Of a stretch of DNA of 42,898 bases, positions 1-8,255 are shown piece after piece (within the stretch, counting starts at the first letter, position 1; every line of letters begins with the position of its first letter). The notes under the pieces were generated by a model. It did not search any database. It was not told where the DNA came from and saw only the letters and a program-made list of their open reading frames with translations. A program made the translations under genes and the position numbers. The stretch spans positions 1 to 42,898 of the IMG/VR virus record IMGVR_UViG_3300021962_000213; one strand, written 5' to 3'. The stretch comes from a virus.

Positions 1-642
1 GAACTTCAATATGTAAAGATGAAAGAAGATTTCTATGGACAACTTGAACAATATAATCTTAATCCAGAATATTTTAAAGATAAGATAACACAGCTATTTA
101 AAAATGATGTTGATCCTGATAAGTTTGGTAGAAGATTAAACGTAGCATACAATACATTATTCCCACAGTTTGACGCAGTTAAAACATATTACGTAGAAAA
201 CTATCCAGGTATATTCCCTACTACAGAAGATATAACAGATGAAGCTATCTTTGCTAGCTTTATTGATGAGAATGTATCAGCAGATATTATTTCACAACGT
301 GTAGAAATATCACAAATAGGTGGTGCATTTAAAGAACAAGACTTTGCTATATCTAAAGAACAAGCACAAAGATTATTAAGTGCTGGTGTTACAGGAACTG
401 GCGCACAACAATTAGCTGCTAGAGCTGAAACACAACTAGGAAGATTGCAACGTATATCAAGTAGGTTTACTGGTAGAGAAGATATATTTGGATTATCAGA
501 ATTTATTGAGAGTGAAGTATTTGGAGAAGGTGTATCACAAAGATTAAGACAAAGACTTGAAGCAGAACAAGCTACAGCATTCACACGTGAAGGTGGTGCA
601 GCAGTTACACAAGCTGGTGTAACAGGACTTGTTGAAGCATAA
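1..642 (+). CDS. Internal virion protein, C-terminal part (5'-truncated copy)
   Basis: The reading frame is open from base 1, so this is the last 213 codons of a longer gene cut by the contig edge, not a gene starting at the ATG at 19. It matches residues 229-441 of the intact gene at 41455-42780 apart from one Ile/Val change. The segment is mostly helical, rich in Gln, Glu and Arg, with a Gly-Ala-rich C-terminus. It is probably an internal or ejected virion protein by position, and its exact function is unknown. On the closed molecule this copy and the right copy are the same gene. Confidence 0.85.
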   Translation, partial: ELQYVKMKEDFYGQLEQYNLNPEYFKDKITQLFKNDVDPDKFGRRLNVAYNTLFPQFDAVKTYYVENYPGIFPTTEDITDEAIFASFIDENVSADIISQRVEISQIGGAFKEQDFAISKEQAQRLLSAGVTGTGAQQLAARAETQLGRLQRISSRFTGREDIFGLSEFIESEVFGEGVSQRLRQRLEAEQATAFTREGGAAVTQAGVTGLVEA

Positions 643-760
643 TGCCTTTTGATAAATTCGATCACAAGAGAAAACCTTATTTAGAACGTCAACTTAAAAA
701 ACGTGAACGTAAAATGAAGTATTATAAATTTTACGTATTTATAGAAAAAGTTAAGCAACT
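1..760. repeat. Left copy of 760-bp terminal redundancy
   Basis: Positions 1-760 align without gaps to 42139-42898. I count 17 substitutions, at about 123, 147, 156, 211, 216, 267, 312, 330, 396, 399, 420, 436 and five more between 480 and 635. All lie in the 3' part of the last internal virion gene. Sixteen are silent and one (A/G at 211) changes Ile to Val. The downstream small ORF is identical in both copies. The contig probably overlaps itself, joined through two closely related strains. Confidence 0.95.
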
Positions 761-779
761 CATAAAATCTGTGCTATAA
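642..779 (+). CDS. Small basic protein (45 aa), unknown
   Basis: The ATG overlaps the stop of the preceding gene (TAATG). The 45-aa product begins MPFDKFDHKRKPYLERQLKK and is very rich in Lys and Arg in its first 30 residues, followed by a hydrophobic tail. The same sequence is found without a change at the right end (42780 onward), while the upstream gene carries 17 substitutions, which supports coding under constraint. It may bind nucleic acid by charge, but no family is recognised. Its last codons overlap an extended -10 promoter. Confidence 0.65.
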   Translation: MPFDKFDHKRKPYLERQLKKRERKMKYYKFYVFIEKVKQLIKSVL

Positions 780-780
780 T
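772..780 (+). promoter_or_regulatory. Extended -10 promoter for the capsid operon
   Basis: TGCTATAAT is a perfect extended -10 element lying across the stop codon of the small basic gene. A weak -35-like TTAAGC lies at 751-756. Transcription would start near 787 and run through a hairpin-rich leader into the scaffold and capsid genes. The identical nonamer recurs at 11479-11487. Confidence 0.6.
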
Positions 781-998
781 AATTACATCTGGCGTAGGAA
801 GTATCCGCCATGTAAATAATAGATCACCAAATTCTAGGTAGCGATCCTGCGTTCTACCTACGTAATAAATTCGCAGAGGTGTTGTATGCGTAAGTTGCAG
901 CGCCAATTCAGCATATAAGTTTTAATACTGTAACCACACCCATTATGTACCCCACCTTAATGGCGTATTGTGATATGTGGGAGATATAGGAGAAATAA
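781..998 (+). promoter_or_regulatory. Structured 5' leader of the capsid operon
   Basis: This 218-bp gap has no convincing ORF but several dyads. Hairpin 1 (783-815) pairs TTACAT with ATGTAA and GGCG with CGCC. Hairpin 2 (835-860) pairs TAGGTAG with CTACCTA. A weaker pair CCATTA/TAATGG lies at 940-963, just before the ribosome site (AGGAG near 983). None has a T-run, so they do not look like terminators. They could stabilise the abundant capsid mRNA, control translation or form part of a separate RNA. The pairings are seen; the function is inferred. Confidence 0.5.
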
Positions 999-1424
999 AT
1001 GACAGAACAATTTAACGACAGCGAAGGAATTAAAAGTCTTAGAGACAAACTTAACGCTGTTGAGAAAGAAAATAAAGAACTAAAGAGTGTCGTAAAGACA
1101 TCTCTGTTTAAGGAAGTAGGACTTGATCCTTCATCTGGAACTGGCAAAATGGCTTTTGATCTTTATGATGGAAAACCAGATAGTTCAGAACTAGGTACAT
1201 GGTTAAAAGAAAACTACAACATAGACACAACAGTTCAAGCTAATAATGATTTAGCTGCACAAAAAATTGCAGCTAGTGATGAAAAGTTAACTAACATCAT
1301 GAACCAATCAGTAGCTTCACAACCTGCTAGTACACAGGACGTGTATAACAGAATAATGCAGGAAGGTTCTGTACAAGATAGAATTAAAGCAAAAGTAGCT
1401 TTACAACAACAGCAAAAAAACTAA
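999..1424 (+). CDS. Putative capsid scaffolding protein
   Basis: A 141-aa acidic helical protein directly upstream of the major capsid gene, the usual place for a scaffold. Residues 10-35 form a likely coiled coil (KLNAVEKENKELKSVV). The middle carries FKEVGLDPSSGTGKMAFDLY, a pattern I associate with scaffolds of actinobacterial phages. The C-terminus is Gln-rich (ALQQQQKN), consistent with a capsid-interacting helix. The start has an AGGAG ribosome site eleven bases upstream. Role from family and position: it would guide procapsid assembly and leave before DNA packaging. No protease gene is evident nearby. Confidence 0.7.
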   Translation: MTEQFNDSEGIKSLRDKLNAVEKENKELKSVVKTSLFKEVGLDPSSGTGKMAFDLYDGKPDSSELGTWLKENYNIDTTVQANNDLAAQKIAASDEKLTNIMNQSVASQPASTQDVYNRIMQEGSVQDRIKAKVALQQQQKN

Positions 1425-1456
1425 CAGAGAGAAATCTCGGAGAGGAATAACTAAAA

Positions 1457-2491
1457 ATGGCAGCAATAGCAGGTGCTAACCCAATAGTAGCTAGTGACGT
1501 TAATAACTTTACTGGCGAGTTGTTCAAAATTACTCCGCATAGAACTCCGTTACTTGCTGCTGCTGGAGGTTTAAATGGTGGAATTGTAACTAACACAACT
1601 TTTTTCCAATTCCAAAAACAAGACAATGCTACCGTTTCATCTGTATCACCAGATGACGAAGGCGGTCAACCAAACTACTCTGGAAGAAGCAGAGCAGCAC
1701 AACAAGGTGTGCTTCAAATCTTCCACGAAGCAGTACAAATCTCCTTCACAGCACAAGCAGCTAGTGGAGAAATCGTGCCGTTTAATTTAAGTGGCAACTA
1801 TAAAAATTCAGATCCAGCATTAGCGCTGGAAGGCAATAACGCAATAACAGATGAGCTTGCTTATCAAATGGAATTGTTACTTGAAACAGTAGCAAAGAAA
1901 GTTGAATGGGCAGCATTTAACGCTTCTTACAATGATGGTGTTGTAGGTAACCGTCAGATGAGAGGTCTTAAAGAACATCAAGATCTAGCTGGTGGAACAT
2001 CAGTTGATCACGTTAGTGCTGGTGCAGCACAAAAACTTAACTGGGAAATTATTGCAGACGCAATGAAAGCGTTATATGACGCTGGTGCGCCAATGAGACA
2101 ACCAGTACTTTTCGTGTCACCAACAATGTTATTGGATCTCAACAAAGAGCTTGTTAATGCAACAGTTGGATCAGTTAATTATGGTATTTTACCAAGAGAC
2201 AGAAGTGTCGGTGGTGTCAACATTGATACAATCGTAACTCCTTTTGGTCAAATCGGATTAGCTTTATCTGACTATCTACCAACAGGTAGCACAGCAGGAA
2301 AGCAAGCATTCATTGTTGACTTATCATTCGTTAAACCAGTATTCTTGAACATTCCAGGATACGGTACAATGTTTGTAAGAGACATTGATCAGCAAGATTA
2401 CGCAAGAATTGCTAAGGCAGTTTATATGGAAATGGCTTTTGACTTCGGTCCACAGCAATTCCATTGCCAAATCGATAACGTAATCGGTTAA
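1457..2491 (+). CDS. Major capsid protein (SU10/DUF5309-like, HK97 fold)
   Basis: This 344-aa protein resembles the SU10-type (DUF5309) major capsid family: N-terminal DVNNFTGELFKITPHRTPLL, a central long-helix region around ITDELAYQMELLLETVAKKVEW, and a C-terminal beta-rich part ending near FDFGPQQFHCQ. It would form the icosahedral shell. The gene follows the scaffold by 32 bases with a GGAGAGGAA ribosome site and is followed by a hairpin that may limit downstream transcription, as is common after capsid genes. Codon choice is slightly richer in C-ending codons than in its neighbours, as expected for a highly expressed protein. Confidence 0.85.
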   Translation: MAAIAGANPIVASDVNNFTGELFKITPHRTPLLAAAGGLNGGIVTNTTFFQFQKQDNATVSSVSPDDEGGQPNYSGRSRAAQQGVLQIFHEAVQISFTAQAASGEIVPFNLSGNYKNSDPALALEGNNAITDELAYQMELLLETVAKKVEWAAFNASYNDGVVGNRQMRGLKEHQDLAGGTSVDHVSAGAAQKLNWEIIADAMKALYDAGAPMRQPVLFVSPTMLLDLNKELVNATVGSVNYGILPRDRSVGGVNIDTIVTPFGQIGLALSDYLPTGSTAGKQAFIVDLSFVKPVFLNIPGYGTMFVRDIDQQDYARIAKAVYMEMAFDFGPQQFHCQIDNVIG

Positions 2492-2506
2492 TTAATTTAG
2501 TCATCA

Positions 2507-2536
2507 GGACCGTTTATTTGTATAAGCGGTCCTTTT
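2507..2536 (+). terminator. Terminator-like hairpin after the capsid gene
   Basis: GGACCG (2507-2512) pairs with CGGTCC (2527-2532) and is followed by TTTT. The loop can pair further (TAT/ATA). The short T-run suggests partial termination, lowering expression of the connector and tail genes relative to capsid. Confidence 0.6.
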
Positions 2537-2558
2537 GATATGCTAAGATAGGAACATC

Positions 2559-2897
2559 ATGGTTTACGGTAGAACAAAAAGCGAAATAGTAACTATCTCA
2601 TCAGGTGGTACAGCAAGTACATCAGCAGAAGTAGATAACATGCTTCTTAGCGGTATTGTATTGCCAACAATGACAGGTGCTAACATTACTTTTCAATGGT
2701 CTAAAGACAACGTAACATTTGTTGACGTAGTTGAAACAGACGGTTCAGCAACTTCTTATACAGCAACAGACGGAGATGTAGTAAGAGTTGATCCAAGTGG
2801 TTGGGCATTTGCTGGACAAGGTTGGCTTAAAGTAGTTTCATCTAGTGCTGAAGTTGCTGATAGAGATATAACTTTATTATTTAGAACATCTAGTTAG
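2559..2897 (+). CDS. Small beta-rich structural protein, unknown
   Basis: A 112-aa Ser/Thr/Val-rich protein with alternating beta patterning and no Cys. The segment NITFQWSKDNVTFVDVVETD looks like an immunoglobulin-like or jelly-roll strand pair. Its place between the capsid and connector genes suggests a head decoration or completion protein. No specific family is recognised, so the role is an inference from position and composition. Confidence 0.55.
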   Translation: MVYGRTKSEIVTISSGGTASTSAEVDNMLLSGIVLPTMTGANITFQWSKDNVTFVDVVETDGSATSYTATDGDVVRVDPSGWAFAGQGWLKVVSSSAEVADRDITLLFRTSS

Positions 2898-2905
2898 GAG
2901 GTAGC

Positions 2906-3058
2906 ATGGGTATTGTGCTTACCTTAAAAGAAGGTGGATCATTACTTATAGACACTATAGGTGGTTTACCTTTAGATGAAGATATAGATTTATTACCTGA
3001 TTTATCATTTGTTGGTATGGGCGTTATGCAAATGGGAATAGGGAGTTTTGGTATATAA
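2906..3058 (+). CDS. Small hydrophobic protein (50 aa), unknown
   Basis: The ATG follows a strong TTAGGAGGT ribosome site by only a few bases, and the stop overlaps the next start (TAATG). The product begins MGIVLTLKEGGSLLIDTIGG and ends in a Gly/Met-rich hydrophobic tail (FVGMGVMQMGIGSFGI). It may be a small structural or membrane-interacting protein. The coding call rests on the ribosome site and the tight coupling to both neighbours. Confidence 0.6.
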   Translation: MGIVLTLKEGGSLLIDTIGGLPLDEDIDLLPDLSFVGMGVMQMGIGSFGI

Positions 3059-3999
3059 TGTCAACATTCGGTCAACTTATAGATAGAACATACAGAGAAT
3101 ATTTACGTCCAGTAGAAGAACAAGAACCATTATCACAAGTAGCTAATACAGATTTATTAGATGATGGTATTACTACAGGTTTAACTGATACAGGTACAAC
3201 ACTTCAATATAAAACAGGTTTATTTACGCCAGAAGAAGAAGAATTAATTGGTGCTGGTTCGGTATTAGAAATAGATCAAGAACTTATTATGGTTGAAGAT
3301 ATTAATACTGTCTCTAAAGAAATGACTATTGAAAGAGGAAGATTAGGTTCTACAGCAGCAGAACATGCCAATGATACAGATATAATTTTAAAACCAAAAT
3401 ATCCAAGACTTAATGTAGCTAACGCAATAGGAGATCAAGTTATTGGTTTGTATCCTGCACTATACGCAGTAAAGAAAACAACTCTTACAACTGCTTCAAC
3501 TAATTATGTAGAAATGCCAGCAGGAACGACAAGAATACTTCAAGCAAAGATAAACAATAGTTCAACATCAACTGCTGTATATGAAGATATACCACTTACT
3601 TTACTTACAGATTTTACACCTTCATCAACAGAAGCAGCAGTACAATTTCCATCTACACCAGCTAGTGGTAAAAGTGTTTATGTAGTATATGCTTCTAAAT
3701 TTACAAGACCAACTGCTGAAGCTAATGATTTAAACTCTGTATGTGGATTAGAAGATTTCCATGAGCAAATAGTAATGGTTGGTGCAGTAGCACAGTTACT
3801 ATCTGAATTAGATGTTGACAGTACAACACAAAATTATATTACAGAGAATTTAGAACAAAGAGGAATACCAGTTGGTTCTGGTGAAAGACTTAGAAATGCT
3901 TTACTTAGATACTATGGTGTTCTTTTAGATAGAGCAAGGAGAGAACAAAGATCACGCTTTCCACAAGGCGTTGAGTTGTACGGAATTAGTTTTACCTAA
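3058..3999 (+). CDS. Putative head-tail connector/adaptor protein
   Basis: A 313-aa protein starting MSTFGQLIDRTYREYLRP, with a helical C-terminal half (VMVGAVAQLLSELDVD, then RLRNALLRYYGVLLDRARRE). A central beta segment contains LIMVEDINTVSKEMTIERGR, a pattern seen in adaptor proteins of short-tailed and siphovirus-like phages. Position between the head genes and a very large tail protein supports a connector role under the portal. It is coupled to both neighbours through TAATG overlaps. The family assignment comes from pattern and context only. Confidence 0.55.
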   Translation: MSTFGQLIDRTYREYLRPVEEQEPLSQVANTDLLDDGITTGLTDTGTTLQYKTGLFTPEEEELIGAGSVLEIDQELIMVEDINTVSKEMTIERGRLGSTAAEHANDTDIILKPKYPRLNVANAIGDQVIGLYPALYAVKKTTLTTASTNYVEMPAGTTRILQAKINNSSTSTAVYEDIPLTLLTDFTPSSTEAAVQFPSTPASGKSVYVVYASKFTRPTAEANDLNSVCGLEDFHEQIVMVGAVAQLLSELDVDSTTQNYITENLEQRGIPVGSGERLRNALLRYYGVLLDRARREQRSRFPQGVELYGISFT

Positions 4000-6002
4000 T
4001 GCCATTACCTAATACTTCCAATGTATCTACACCATTAGCTTTTGGTTATCAAGCAAATATATCTGACGGTGTTACTGATGTATTACTTAGACTTGCAGTT
4101 GCACCAGGTAGAGAATTGTCAATAACAACAGCACCATTATCTGCACAACAAGTTAACACAGCACAAATACCAGAAGAATTTAGAGCAGAATTTGGACAAT
4201 CTTATGGCAGGTCAGATTTATCTGGTGGTGCAGGATTAGATCAAGCACATCAAAGAAATCAGGGACCAAATGATTATAGAAAGTTTTTTGATAGTAAAGG
4301 TGTAGATGTATTTTCTAATGCAGATGATAAAGGAAAAGCATACAGTATTAAACTTTTACACGGTACAGAATTAATATCAGCTAGAGCAAGTAGTGAAGTG
4401 GAACAACATATCATATCACATGAAGATGTTTTATATGTAGCACAAGGACACGATATACATTATTCATCAGACAATGGTAATACATGGACTACAACAGATC
4501 CTTATGCAGCAGGTCCAGCATTTGATGTAACTGGATTAATTTTAGTTGGTCACGTATTACACGCTAGTTTAAATAATGGTACTGACAGTATTGTAAGAAA
4601 ATTAGACCTTGATAACATTGGTGGTGGTTGGTCTAATTACATGGGATTACATTCATCACATGTTTATACAGGTTTATTTTATATTAAAAATTATATTATC
4701 GCTATAGATACAGACGGTCATTTACATGAGTTAGATGGCACAGCTAGTCCTGGACTTATAAAAGATTTACCTGCTGGTTCATATTGGAAAACAGTTATTG
4801 ATGGTGGATCAGTTATACTTGCTGCTTCAGATGACGGATATATTTATTCTATAAAAGATGATCAAACTTCTGGTCTTATCTTAGCTGGTCAAACATATAT
4901 TGAAGGTGAAGAAATAGTTGACATGACTGAAAGTAACGGTATTGTTTTTTTTAGTACAGCACAGTCTTCAACAGCTAGCGGTAAAATAGGTAGAGTATAT
5001 AGAGCAACAGTTGCAACAGATGGAGTTTTATACACATTAGATCAAAGACAATTAATAAAACAATTCGGAGATGAAAATACAAGTGTAGATAAAAGTCCAA
5101 CTGCATTCTTTAACACACGTGATCAAATATATTTTGGAGTTATTGAACAAGGTGTAGGTTTAGGTTCACCTGAAGCACAACTTTATACAATTTATTTACC
5201 TACATTTGGATACGCAAGAGATTTATATTACGAAGGAACACATGGTTTAATTAAAGGTATTGCAGCAGCAAACGATAGATTATTTTTTATAGTTGATCAA
5301 GTTGGTCTAGTAAAAGAATTAACAACGTATGTTGATGATGGGTATATAGTATTTTCCGCAGCAGATTTTTATACTTCACAAGCAAAGCAATGGGTAGGTG
5401 GTAGGTTATATACAAACCCTATGCCTTCTGGCGCTGAAGTATTAGCAGAGTTTGCGAATGAATTAGATAGTTTTTCAGCACCTTATATAACAAATTTTAC
5501 AACATTAACTAATGCACAGATACAAGGTACAGGCGAAGAAATACCTATGGTAAACGTAATTGATAGATGGTTAATACCTAAGTTAACACTTAAAGCAAGT
5601 GCGGATAATACACAAAGTCCTGAAGTATATTCTTATAGTTTTCGTGCATTCCCAGAACCAGAAGATGTTATAGCAAGAATACCAGTAAACGTATCAGACA
5701 GAATTGAACGTCCAGGAAAACGTGCAAAAGTAATTCCAGGTATTGGAAATAAATTATTTAATGCTTTGAAAAGATTAGAAGGTAAATCAGTTATATTAAA
5801 TATATATAAACCTGAAGAAACCATTAGAGGAATTGTAGAAAATATTACGTTACCTGTGCAAGAAATTACAAAGCTAGGATCTACTATGGTATTCTGTACT
5901 ATACAGATAAGAGGACAAAGACAAAATGTTGATACATCAGAAGTATCATCATTAGGTTCTCTCGGAGTTGGACAATTAGGTATATATGAATTTGGTGTGT
6001 GA
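3999..6002 (+). CDS. Large beta-rich tail/nozzle protein
   Basis: A 667-aa protein with repeated beta blades suggestive of a beta-propeller. Examples are LYVAQGHDIHYSSDNGNTW, IIAIDTDGHLHELDG, VILAASDDGYIYSIKDD and LFFIVDQVGLVKEL, spaced 40-60 residues apart through residues 140-460. The C-terminal 150 residues form a separate domain (FNALKRLEGKSVILNIY and on). In short-tailed phages a propeller protein of this size commonly forms the tail nozzle or hub, and that is the likely role. The gene follows the connector by a TAATG overlap. No enzyme motif was seen. Confidence 0.55.
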   Translation: MPLPNTSNVSTPLAFGYQANISDGVTDVLLRLAVAPGRELSITTAPLSAQQVNTAQIPEEFRAEFGQSYGRSDLSGGAGLDQAHQRNQGPNDYRKFFDSKGVDVFSNADDKGKAYSIKLLHGTELISARASSEVEQHIISHEDVLYVAQGHDIHYSSDNGNTWTTTDPYAAGPAFDVTGLILVGHVLHASLNNGTDSIVRKLDLDNIGGGWSNYMGLHSSHVYTGLFYIKNYIIAIDTDGHLHELDGTASPGLIKDLPAGSYWKTVIDGGSVILAASDDGYIYSIKDDQTSGLILAGQTYIEGEEIVDMTESNGIVFFSTAQSSTASGKIGRVYRATVATDGVLYTLDQRQLIKQFGDENTSVDKSPTAFFNTRDQIYFGVIEQGVGLGSPEAQLYTIYLPTFGYARDLYYEGTHGLIKGIAAANDRLFFIVDQVGLVKELTTYVDDGYIVFSAADFYTSQAKQWVGGRLYTNPMPSGAEVLAEFANELDSFSAPYITNFTTLTNAQIQGTGEEIPMVNVIDRWLIPKLTLKASADNTQSPEVYSYSFRAFPEPEDVIARIPVNVSDRIERPGKRAKVIPGIGNKLFNALKRLEGKSVILNIYKPEETIRGIVENITLPVQEITKLGSTMVFCTIQIRGQRQNVDTSEVSSLGSLGVGQLGIYEFGV

Positions 6003-6022
6003 TATACTAGCAGGAGAAAATT

Positions 6023-6736
6023 ATGGCAAACACTAGAAAAGCAGCAGAGACATTTACAAGGAATGCGTTTGAGACAACGCTATCAACTACATTAGGACCG
6101 ACAGATACAACCATTAACGTAGCTTCAACTACTGGTTTATCTTCACCTTGTTATATAGTAGTAGAACCAGATAGTGGTTCACAAAGAGAATATATTTTTA
6201 TAGACAGCACAATAGGTGCTACTTCACTTGCAACTACAACTGTTGATAATAGATACCTTACTGGATCAGCAGCAGGATCTGGATTGACACATGCAGCAAA
6301 CTCCAAAGTAAGAATTGCACCAGTGCAACAACACTTTGAAGATATTTGGGACGCAGTAGGTAAAGTTGTAGACGCTACTTGGTCAAGTGTAAATGCTGGA
6401 TCAGTAAAACTAGATGTAGCAGCAGCTACCGTTAATGTTGCAGCAGATGAAATTGCAATAATAGACGCTGACGATAGCAGTCTTGTTAAAAAAGAAAGTA
6501 TTGCAGATTTAGTATCTGGTATTGCAGGCACTGCATTATCAGCAGCAGCAGGTCAATTATCAGTTAGTGGTGTAACAACTACAGAGATAGACGCTTCTAC
6601 TCTTGTAACTGAAACTGATACTATTGCTTCTAACGATAACGATACAACTATTCCAACATCAGCAGCAGTTAAAGATTATGTAGATAGTCAGACTTCTGGT
6701 TTTGCAGATATTGGATTAATAATAGCACTAGGATAA
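6023..6736 (+). CDS. Tail fibre/appendage protein, N-terminal attachment type
   Basis: A 237-aa Ala/Thr/Ser-rich protein. An N-terminal beta region (ETTLSTTLGPTDTTINVAST) is followed by AAQ-like low-complexity strands. A typical trimer-forming segment TIPTSAAVKDYVDSQ lies near the C-terminus, a pattern frequent in phage tail fibres just before the receptor-binding part. Here the protein ends about 15 residues later (DIGLIIALG), so the receptor-binding modules may be the separate genes that follow. It is preceded by a GGAG ribosome site. Confidence 0.6.
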   Translation: MANTRKAAETFTRNAFETTLSTTLGPTDTTINVASTTGLSSPCYIVVEPDSGSQREYIFIDSTIGATSLATTTVDNRYLTGSAAGSGLTHAANSKVRIAPVQQHFEDIWDAVGKVVDATWSSVNAGSVKLDVAAATVNVAADEIAIIDADDSSLVKKESIADLVSGIAGTALSAAAGQLSVSGVTTTEIDASTLVTETDTIASNDNDTTIPTSAAVKDYVDSQTSGFADIGLIIALG

Positions 6737-6746
6737 GAGGAAAGAT

Positions 6747-7076
6747 ATGGCAAATACATTTAAAAATGCTTACCAAGATGTTACTAGCACTAACACAGCT
6801 ATATATACAAACTCATCTGGCGGTACAGCTATTGTTCTTACATTAAGAATTACTAATGTAGACGGTGCTGCTGATGATACAATTACAGCTGATGTTGTTG
6901 ATGGAACTTCTGGAAATTCTAGGATAGCTTATACAATAAGCGTTCCAGCAGATAGCACAATAGAATTAGCAGGCACATCTAAAATAGTATTAGAGAACGG
7001 TGACAGCATTGAACTAACAGGTGGTGCAGCTTCAGGTGATCTAGAAGCATTTGCAAGTATTTTAGAAATAACCTAA
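6747..7076 (+). CDS. Small tail-associated beta protein
   Basis: A 109-aa Thr/Ala/Asp-rich protein (TAIVLTLRITNVDGAADDTI; VPADSTIELAGTSKIVLENG) with the strand pattern of a small beta-sandwich. Similar small proteins sit in tail modules of many uncultured marine phages. It lies ten bases after the fibre gene and ten bases before the first paralogous cassette, so it is probably part of the tail tip. Function not recognised. Confidence 0.5.
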   Translation: MANTFKNAYQDVTSTNTAIYTNSSGGTAIVLTLRITNVDGAADDTITADVVDGTSGNSRIAYTISVPADSTIELAGTSKIVLENGDSIELTGGAASGDLEAFASILEIT

Positions 7077-7086
7077 AGGAGTTCAA

Positions 7087-7719
7087 ATGCCTTATGGTTA
7101 TCTAGGACAAAATCAACCTAATCAAACTGTTAATAATAGTGGTGTCTTTTCTATTACTGATGTAGCTGAACTTCAATCACAAGGAAAACTTGGTGGTAGC
7201 TTAGAACTTATTGCTGAACAAACTGCAAGTAGTGATAGTGCTATTGACTTTTTATCAATTCAAGAAGATGTTTATGATGTACATTTATTGCAAGTTAATA
7301 ATTATCAAGCAAATTCAGATAACACAATTTTAACTATAAAACTTTATGAAAGTGGTGTATTAGAAACAGGTAGTGTTTATCAATATGCAATACAGGGTGG
7401 TAGGTCTAATGGTACATTTTCAGAATACAAATCTACAGGAAGTAGTCTAGGTGTATCAATTATTGGTAGTGGAATAGATAATGCCTCAAATTCATCAGCA
7501 AATGGATATACCTATTTTTATAATTTAGGCAATAGTAGTAAGTACAGTTTTACAACATTTCAATGGAGTTATATATATTATCCTGTTACTGAAGATTATG
7601 AATTTAACTTTGGTGGGGGTGTTTTACCACAAGCAAGTTTAGTTAATGGATTTAGAGTTATTCCAAATGGTGGTACTTTTTCTGCAAATTTAAAACTCTA
7701 TGGAGTAAAACAACTATGA
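7087..7719 (+). CDS. Paralogous tail-tip/receptor-binding protein A
   Basis: The 210-aa first member of a duplicated three-gene cassette. It is a clear paralogue of the gene at 8766: both have an N-terminal GY.G..P.Q...N..GVF motif, then LELI, then YDVHLL/YNVHFI, and a C-terminal YNLGNSSKYSFTTFQWS against YNLGDSTKYSFTTFQSS. The protein is Ser/Asn/Gly-rich and beta-patterned, without cysteines. Likely role is host recognition at the tail tip, inferred from position and variability. The stop overlaps the next start as ATGA. Confidence 0.55.
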   Translation: MPYGYLGQNQPNQTVNNSGVFSITDVAELQSQGKLGGSLELIAEQTASSDSAIDFLSIQEDVYDVHLLQVNNYQANSDNTILTIKLYESGVLETGSVYQYAIQGGRSNGTFSEYKSTGSSLGVSIIGSGIDNASNSSANGYTYFYNLGNSSKYSFTTFQWSYIYYPVTEDYEFNFGGGVLPQASLVNGFRVIPNGGTFSANLKLYGVKQL

Positions 7720-8255
7720 GTGCTTTAAGATTAATTAATGAAACTGAAGTAGCTAGTGGTGTTACAACAGTAAATATAACTGATTTATTTTCAGCAGATT
7801 TTGATATTTACCAAATTGAATTTTCAGGTATTTATCAAAGCACAAATGTATCTAATGGTATTGAGGGATTGAGATTAATTAATGCTAGTGGAAGTGTTAT
7901 TACTGCAAGTGAATATTCTTATGCAAACTTAAATATGCCTAGTGGAAGTGCTTTTGCTGAAAATAGATTTACAACAAGAGATTTTATATTTTTTAACTTA
8001 TATGCAGACCAACTTGGCGAGGGTAATGCAAATGCAAGTATGTATATTTTTAATCCTAATAATAGTTCAAGTTATACTTTTTTAATTTCACAAGCTAATG
8101 GACAAACTTCAACTGATATGTATGCAGGAAAAACTATTGGTGTTCATTTAGTTGCAACACAAATTAAAGGTATTCAATTATATGAAAGTACTGCACTAAA
8201 TACTTTTGGTGGTGGCTTTATAAGAACTTATGGACTAAGGGTAGATAATGGGTAA
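7716..8255 (+). CDS. Paralogous tail-tip/receptor-binding protein B
   Basis: A 179-aa beta-rich protein paralogous to the gene at 9419: the two share S.......V.ITDLF/VTDCF, FDIYQIEFSG/YDVYYISATK and IFNPNNSSSYTF/IFNPYDSSSYTF at matching positions. It also shares the core (YxxNxxxSSxYxF) with cassette members A and C, so all six genes probably descend from one ancestral fold. It overlaps A by four bases and C by eight. Likely part of a hetero-oligomeric tail-tip recognition complex. Confidence 0.55.
   Translation: MSALRLINETEVASGVTTVNITDLFSADFDIYQIEFSGIYQSTNVSNGIEGLRLINASGSVITASEYSYANLNMPSGSAFAENRFTTRDFIFFNLYADQLGEGNANASMYIFNPNNSSSYTFLISQANGQTSTDMYAGKTIGVHLVATQIKGIQLYESTALNTFGGGFIRTYGLRVDNG

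Noticed and set aside
201-665. Long - strand open frame opposite the last internal protein gene, repeated at the right end
   Set aside because: It is the shadow of a strongly coding + strand frame; 16 of the 17 end differences are silent on the + strand, which shows where selection acts. No ribosome site or promoter on the - strand.
1-760. True direct terminal repeats of a T7-like linear genome
   Set aside because: Replicated terminal repeats should be identical; 2.2% divergence with silent changes fits strain variation at an assembly join better, although a diverged consensus cannot be fully excluded.
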